NCBI GenBank assembly: GCA_024639625.1
Contig: JAHEIA010000053.1
Coordinates: forward strand, 1 to 10,721
DNA: 10,721 nucleotides
Reading direction: 5' to 3'
Origin: Chromatiales bacterium
Lineage (GTDB): Bacteria > Pseudomonadota > Gammaproteobacteria > Chromatiales > Chromatiaceae
The notes beneath the pieces are model-generated. The model saw nothing but the letters and a program-made list of their open reading frames with translations. It searched no databases and had not been told where the DNA came from. This document shows positions 6,701-10,721 of this stretch, piece after piece (the stretch's first letter is position 1; each line of letters starts with the position of its first letter). Both the position numbers and the translations under genes were made by a program.

Positions 6701-9700
6701 AACCCGTTGTTCGACAGCGCCTGGTATCTACAGCGCTATCCAGATGCCAAGGACGGGGGGTCGAGTCCCTGTCAGCATTTTCTCGAGATTGGGGCCAAGA
6801 ACGGATACAAACCTCATCCGCTGTTCGATACCACCTGGTATACACAGTACCGTGAGGTTCGCGAATCAGGCGTGAACCCCCTCGCGCATTATCTTGATTG
6901 CGGGGCAGCGCAGGGCAAAGACCCAAACCCTTTCTTCGATACTCATTGGTATTGCCAACGAAACCCGAAGGTCACCGAAGAAAGGTTGAATCCGCTCTCG
7001 CACTATCTGGAGTTCGGTGTCTCGAGCGGACTCGACCCCCATCCCCTGTTCGATACCGACTGGTATTTGCGGACGCATCGCGAGGTCGCCGAGTCGGGGA
7101 TGAATCCGCTGGCGCATTTTCTGGAGTTTGGCGCCGGCGGCGATTTCGATCCGAACCCGTTGTTTGCCGGGAAATGGTACCTCGAGGCGTATCCCGACGC
7201 GCGGGCAAGAGGACTCGCACCTTATCGGCATTACCTGGAGCGTGGCGCAAAGGCGGGCTACAATCCGCACCCGCTGTTTGACACCGACTTCTACCTTCAA
7301 CAGCTTCCCGGTTTTGCCGAGATGGGACTGAATCCCCTTGCCCACTATCTGGAATACGGCGGGTTCGAGGGGAAGAATCCCAACCCGCTGTTTGATTCTG
7401 CTTGGTATCTGGAACGCTACCCGGAAGCACAAGATAGCGGATTGACCCCGCTGGGCCACTATGTGACCAGCGGTTATCGCTACGGGTACGACCCGGGACC
7501 CAAATTTAGCACCAGCGGGTACCTGCGGCGCTATCCGGACATCGAGGATGCGGGACTCAACCCGTTGGTGCATTACCTGGGCGCAGGGCAAGCCGAAGGC
7601 CGGAATCCGCGTCCCTGGATAGGAAACGTGGATGCGAATCGCATGCACGCCCAGCAACTGATGGTGTTGCCCGGTTCCCGTGCGGCCACCTACGAAGAGT
7701 TTCGACAACACGATCAGACGGCGTTCGACATCAGGTTTATCGCGTTTTACCTGCCTCAGTTTCATCCGATTCCCCAGAACGATGTCTGGTGGGGCAAGGG
7801 TTTTACGGAATGGACCAACGTATCCAAGGCGGTCCCGCAATTTCGTGGCCATTACCAACCGCGTCTGCCGGGAGAGTTGGGTTTTTACGATTTGCGGCTG
7901 CCGGAGGTGCAGCGGCGGCAAGTGGAACTGGCGAAGAATTACGGGATACAGGGCTTCTGCTTCCATTACTACTGGTTCCATGGGGAGCGGCTCTTAGAGC
8001 GGCCCTTGCAGCAGTTCTTGGCGGATCCGGAGCTGGATATTGGATTCTGCATCAACTGGGCCAACGAAAATTGGACTCGTACCTGGGACGGTGAGGACCG
8101 GGCGGTACTGATTGGCCAGGAATACTCTCCGCAAGACGAACTTGATTTCATTCGGGCGCTGGAACCTGTGCTTCGCGACCCACGTTATATCCGCGTCGGC
8201 GGCCGCCTGTTGGTGATGGTGTATCGGCCGTCTTTGTTACCGGATCCGACCCAAACAGCGGCCATGTGGAGGGAGTACTGCCGCGACGTCGGTTTGGGCG
8301 AGCTCTTCCTGGTCTGCGCTCAATTCGACGTTGATGATCCGAGACCCTTCGGTTTCGATGCCGGCGTAGAGTTTCCTCCGCACAAGGTCGCGCGCAATGT
8401 GCAGCGATTGGATGATCTCGAGCTGCTGAACCCCGAATACCGGGGGCTGGTGCTTTCCTACGAATCGATGCTCGAGAAGTCGATCGCTTTTGACGCCCCG
8501 CCTTATCCGATGATCAAAGGCGTCTGCCCCTCGTGGGACAACGAGGCGCGCCGCCAGGCGAGCGGCACCACTTTCCACGGCTCCACCCCGGAGATTTACC
8601 AACACTGGCTCGAATCCGCTTGCCAATACGCAGACCAGTTTCCCGTATGCAGCGAGAGACTGGTATTCATCAACGCCTGGAACGAATGGGCGGAAGGGGC
8701 GTATCTCGAGCCGGACCGGAGACACGGATATGCCTATCTGGAAGCGACTCGCGATGCGCTGCAGCGTTGGCCTAAAAGGTTCCAACGCTTCAAGCGCAGG
8801 CGCCGTTTGGTGTTGGTAACCCATGATGCCCACAATCATGGGGCGCAGCAGAATGCGCTGCACATGGTCCGCGGCCTACGCAAACATTTTCACTACCAAG
8901 TAGACATAGTCACGATCGGCGAGGGAGAACTCATGCCCCTCTTCGAAAAAGAGGGTAAGGTCCACAACTTCGCGAGCGAGGTGACCGACGAGGCCCATCA
9001 ACAGCAGGAACTCCGATTGTTGCGCTATGACGGTGTCGAAGCGGCAATCTGCAATACGGCGGTCACCGGCAACATCGCTGCGATGTTGAAGAACGCGGGA
9101 TTTCGCGTGATCCATCTGGTACACGAACTGCCGACCTTGATCCGTGAGTACGGGCTCGAAGAGCAGGTCAGAAATATTGGTGAATCAGCGGACCGGGTCG
9201 TATTTGCGGCCGACATGGTGCGCGAGGGTTTTCTGCAGTTCGCTCCGGATGCAGCAGACAAGACACTGGTGCGTCCCCAGGGGCTCTACAAACCCGCACA
9301 ACCACCGCGCAGCCTTGATCGGGTCCGCCGGGATCTTCGGGATCGTTTGGCTATCGACGCGAACAGCAAGATCGTCCTTGGCGCGGGATGGGCTGATTTG
9401 CGCAAGGGCATCGATGTCTTCGTGCGCGTCGCTAAGGGCGTGGTCGAGCAGTGTCCGCAGGCGGTCTTCGTCTGGCTTGGGTGTGAGGACAAATCCCTTG
9501 TCCAATGGCTGAACCACGATGCCGATGTGCTCGGTCTTGAAGATCACGTTCGCTTATTGCCGCGCGTGGAGAATGTGGGAGAGTATTTTGCAGGGGCCGA
9601 TCTGTTTCTCCTTCCCTCACGTGAAGACCCCTTCCCCTCGGTGGTGATCGAGGCCTTCAGTTACGGCTTGACGACGGTTGCCTTTGCCGACGCTACCGGC

Positions 9701-10721
9701 TGCGTTGAACTAATCGAGCAGGGCGCAGGCGTGTTGGTGCCCTATATGGACGAGTTGCTGATGGCAGAGGCAGTTGCCGAACTCCTGTTGAATGACGAGA
9801 AACGAACCAGCCTGGGAGCGCGAGGGAAAGATCTGATCGAAAAGCAGTTCGGCTGGGTCGATTATCTACACTTTTTGTTGGAGCAGGCCGGCGAACCGCA
9901 GTTCAAGGTGTCGGTGATCGTCCCGAATTACAACTACGCAGATCACTTGAAGATGCGTTTGGATTCGATCTTCGGTCAACGCTATCCGGTCTATGAGGTG
10001 ATCGTCCTGGACGACGCATCCAGCGACGACAGCGTGCAGATTCTGGAGAAGCTACGCAGTGAAACGGATTACGATTTCGAACTGGTCGTCAATCAGGAAA
10101 ACTCGGGGTCCGTGTTTCGTCAGTGGCTCAAGGGGGTAGAACTTGCCCGAGGGGATCTGGTCTGGATTGCGGAGGCCGATGATTTCGCTGAAGCCGATTT
10201 TCTTGATCATGTGGCAAGCCGGTTCAACGATCCGGATGTAGTTCTCGCCTACGCGGAATCCCGACAAGTCGACGCTTCGGGCAAGGTGATGGCGAACAAC
10301 TACCTGGATTACGTCAAGGACGTCGACGAGAAGAAATGGAAGGCTCCTTGGACCGGCGCCGCGGAGAAGGAGTTGCGTTCGAACCTGATCGTGAAAAATA
10401 CGATACCCAACGTCAGTGCTGTCGTTTTTCGCAGGAGGGAGTTGCGGCAAGTCTTGCAGGAGAATCTGGAATTTATCGCTAGTTTCAAGGTCGCGGGCGA
10501 TTGGGCGGCCTACTCTACGTTGCTGCGCAGCGGAAAGCTCGCCTTCGTCAACCTTCCCCTCAACAATCACCGGCGTCACGCGGGTGTTACCATCAGCTCT
10601 TTCGGCGCCGGCTTGATCTGCGAGATCGCGAGGATGCAGACAACGATCTTCGATCGGGTGGGGGCGAGCGAGGAAGCCCGTAAGGCGGCGGACAGCTATC
10701 TGCAGGAACTGTATGAACAAT
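3743..10721 (+). CDS. Giant multidomain glycan-assembly protein: sulfotransferase-like, coiled coil, 38-residue repeats, WbsX/GH99-like, GT4, GT2 (3' end outside the window)
   Basis: One frame runs without a stop for at least 2,326 codons to the last base. Residues are counted from TTG 3743. (1) Sulfotransferase-like, about 45-260: strand AILVLG, P-loop GMHRSGTS (52-59) for the PAPS 5'-phosphosulfate, KDPR (149-152), and LRNPLEVAESL (177-187) resembling the 3'-phosphate site. (2) Coiled coil, about 333-735, Glu/Arg/Leu rich. (3) Connector ATPAWRVARPLL with a hydrophobic patch to about 775. (4) Thirteen 38-residue repeats, 799-1291. (5) WbsX/GH99-like domain, about 1332-1673: FIAFYLPQFHPIP, WWGKGFTEWTNV, WANENWTRTWDG and WNEWAEG, with E1648 and E1651 spaced like the GH99 catalytic pair. 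(6) GT4-like, about 1687-2050, with SREDPFPSVVIEAF (D-x7-E). (7) GT2, about 2054 onward: VSVIVPNYNY, DDASSDDS (D2090-D2091), EADD and a late NHRRHAGVT. No signal peptide is seen. It probably builds or decorates a surface polysaccharide; substrates are unknown. Confidence 0.88.
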   Translation, partial: MSGVASSGGQDTRRKNRKARNSGPREPAGNPSVELADTRGIEVGRRAILVLGMHRSGTSAFTRAVSLLGAELPKNLMPPVAGNNEAGFWESRDLENIHDQLLRSAGSYWHDWRSLDRDWLESADATLYKELIADYLDTDFPQAPLFVLKDPRICRLLPLWLDVLKSCGITGLPVIPLRNPLEVAESLRKRDGFAYEQSHLVWLRHVLEAERETRGMPRCVTTYDDLLADWRSAMRVVAERLGIAWPVAFEDAAEEIDAFLDRRHRHQKKRLDDLAPGTGVPEWVSTAYKEMLKLARVGDRDASFRVLDATFSEFAAASAVFGSASAGLYSLASEVEGLRKENALRGKEMGRLQAELDRGAKQVAELTEALTANSSEGQRLQWELSEREKDVERLRGELSGRDQELERLGGELSGRGQELEQVRGELSGRDQELERIGGELSGREQELERVRGELSGRDQELERLGGELSGREQELERVRGELSGRDQELERLGGELSQQLRESERLREELKQRDAEIARIAGDLAASRLEGERLRDELSRRVEQLEGLRRELEQSGRQIEDLSAALAASEKRVADRKQLGKAREQFEEQRQKVEQLEMQLIAGRNKEQQLGEEVVAHARDLARARAELAQSGRESKKLSADLMASRVEVSRLREEVLYQAQEAEQAKQEMLRLRGRVAGGEEETESLRRTVAAETARNLATQEILGRKQRELGSERARAEDRRRESRLWQSELERIRATPAWRVARPLLAISYPGSRFARVLGSTLRFLWWGISFQLPSRLAQVRRTANELQQLASSGLFDADWYLRQYPEVAAAGLDPLRHYCEVGAKLGLNPQALFDSQWYCEQNPEVAEQKSNPLLHFLHTGAARRRDPHPLFSIPWYLTQKPALAETTVNPLADFLSVGVAEGLNPNPFFDIRWYLEHHPDVAAEQLNPLVHYLERGASGGADPHPLFDSDWYLRTHPDLLATGLNPLTHFLGFAASGQVDPNPLFDSAWYLQRYPDAKDGGSSPCQHFLEIGAKNGYKPHPLFDTTWYTQYREVRESGVNPLAHYLDCGAAQGKDPNPFFDTHWYCQRNPKVTEERLNPLSHYLEFGVSSGLDPHPLFDTDWYLRTHREVAESGMNPLAHFLEFGAGGDFDPNPLFAGKWYLEAYPDARARGLAPYRHYLERGAKAGYNPHPLFDTDFYLQQLPGFAEMGLNPLAHYLEYGGFEGKNPNPLFDSAWYLERYPEAQDSGLTPLGHYVTSGYRYGYDPGPKFSTSGYLRRYPDIEDAGLNPLVHYLGAGQAEGRNPRPWIGNVDANRMHAQQLMVLPGSRAATYEEFRQHDQTAFDIRFIAFYLPQFHPIPQNDVWWGKGFTEWTNVSKAVPQFRGHYQPRLPGELGFYDLRLPEVQRRQVELAKNYGIQGFCFHYYWFHGERLLERPLQQFLADPELDIGFCINWANENWTRTWDGEDRAVLIGQEYSPQDELDFIRALEPVLRDPRYIRVGGRLLVMVYRPSLLPDPTQTAAMWREYCRDVGLGELFLVCAQFDVDDPRPFGFDAGVEFPPHKVARNVQRLDDLELLNPEYRGLVLSYESMLEKSIAFDAPPYPMIKGVCPSWDNEARRQASGTTFHGSTPEIYQHWLESACQYADQFPVCSERLVFINAWNEWAEGAYLEPDRRHGYAYLEATRDALQRWPKRFQRFKRRRRLVLVTHDAHNHGAQQNALHMVRGLRKHFHYQVDIVTIGEGELMPLFEKEGKVHNFASEVTDEAHQQQELRLLRYDGVEAAICNTAVTGNIAAMLKNAGFRVIHLVHELPTLIREYGLEEQVRNIGESADRVVFAADMVREGFLQFAPDAADKTLVRPQGLYKPAQPPRSLDRVRRDLRDRLAIDANSKIVLGAGWADLRKGIDVFVRVAKGVVEQCPQAVFVWLGCEDKSLVQWLNHDADVLGLEDHVRLLPRVENVGEYFAGADLFLLPSREDPFPSVVIEAFSYGLTTVAFADATGCVELIEQGAGVLVPYMDELLMAEAVAELLLNDEKRTSLGARGKDLIEKQFGWVDYLHFLLEQAGEPQFKVSVIVPNYNYADHLKMRLDSIFGQRYPVYEVIVLDDASSDDSVQILEKLRSETDYDFELVVNQENSGSVFRQWLKGVELARGDLVWIAEADDFAEADFLDHVASRFNDPDVVLAYAESRQVDASGKVMANNYLDYVKDVDEKKWKAPWTGAAEKELRSNLIVKNTIPNVSAVVFRRRELRQVLQENLEFIASFKVAGDWAAYSTLLRSGKLAFVNLPLNNHRRHAGVTISSFGAGLICEIARMQTTIFDRVGASEEARKAADSYLQELYEQ
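4889..5224 (+). repeat. Tandem 42-bp repeat encoding a 14-residue coiled-coil unit (8 copies)
   Basis: Eight consecutive 42-bp units encode variants of ELSGRDQELERLGG. Units start at 4889, 4931, 4973, 5015, 5057, 5099, 5141 and 5183; a degenerate ninth follows at 5225. Units alternate between a GRDQELERLGG form and a GREQELERVRG form, giving an 84-bp higher-order repeat. The copies 5057-5140 and 5141-5224 differ only at a few, synonymous, positions. Each unit is two heptads with Leu at 2 and 9 and Leu/Ile/Val at 12, which fits a coiled coil, although GG or RG at each unit end is unusual for one. Confidence 0.9.
6137..7615 (+). repeat. Thirteen tandem 38-residue FD-x2-WYL / NPL-x-HYL repeats
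   Basis: The 493 residues divide exactly into twelve units of 38 and one of 37. Typical unit: LFD-x2-WYL-x2-(Y/H/N)-P-(E/D)-V-A, then GLNPLxHYL, then G-A-x-x-G-x-x-P-(N/H)-P. The aligned Trp codons start at 6152, 6266, 6380, 6494, 6608, 6722, 6836, 6947, 7061 and 7175; unit 11 has Phe (7289), unit 12 Trp (7403) and unit 13 Gly (7517). Similar repeats occur in other large bacterial glycosyltransferase and GH99-like proteins, and as single copies in some secreted proteins. I know no firm function. The copies are diverged at DNA level, so the array is old and probably forms a solenoid. Confidence 0.93.

Noticed and set aside
6866..7981. A 371-codon open frame on the - strand
   Set aside because: It is antisense to the repeat array and the start of the WbsX/GH99-like domain. 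Its openness follows from GC-rich, periodic codons on the + strand, and its translation shows repeat-mirrored low complexity with no family resemblance.

Overview
The window looks like a roughly 60% G+C gammaproteobacterial chromosome. The two-component pair resembles PhoP/PhoQ of that class. A purple-sulfur or Chromatiales-type host is a guess from general style, not something the sequence proves. Every supported gene lies on the + strand.

Region 1 (1-2300) is a compact signalling operon: the 3' end of a small PepSY-domain protein, an OmpR/PhoP-type response regulator 14 bp later, and a PhoQ-like sensor histidine kinase whose ATG overlaps the regulator's stop codon by 4 bp. Region 2 (2301-3221) carries a small two-helix membrane protein of unknown role (2368-2706) and a stand-alone queD-type 6-carboxytetrahydropterin synthase (2820-3221). 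The 113-bp spacer before queD can form two mutually exclusive hairpins and contains a 12-bp palindrome. Region 3 (3222-3742) is about 520 bp with no gene I can support. It holds a weak promoter-like sequence and a perfect 7-bp inverted repeat.

Region 4 (3743 to beyond the window end) is the main feature: one uninterrupted reading frame of at least 2,326 codons. In order it encodes an N-terminal sulfotransferase-like P-loop domain, a coiled coil of about 400 residues with an internal 14-residue tandem repeat, a W-R-x-A-R-P-L type connector with a hydrophobic stretch, thirteen consecutive 38-residue 'FD-x2-WYL / NPL-x-HYL / G-x6-P' repeats, a WbsX/GH99-like domain, a family-4-like (GT-B) glycosyltransferase and a family-2 (GT-A) glycosyltransferase that is still open at the last base. 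No signal peptide is evident, so it probably acts in the cytoplasm or at the inner membrane face. The domain set suggests surface-polysaccharide assembly or modification (capsule, O-antigen or exopolysaccharide). The order of enzymes around a long coiled-coil spacer suggests a single-chain glycan-assembly machine; that is inference. The first ATG in this frame falls inside the P-loop motif, so translation probably starts at an upstream TTG (3743) that has a GAGG Shine-Dalgarno.

No tRNA, rRNA, CRISPR array, insertion sequence or clear rho-independent terminator was recognised.
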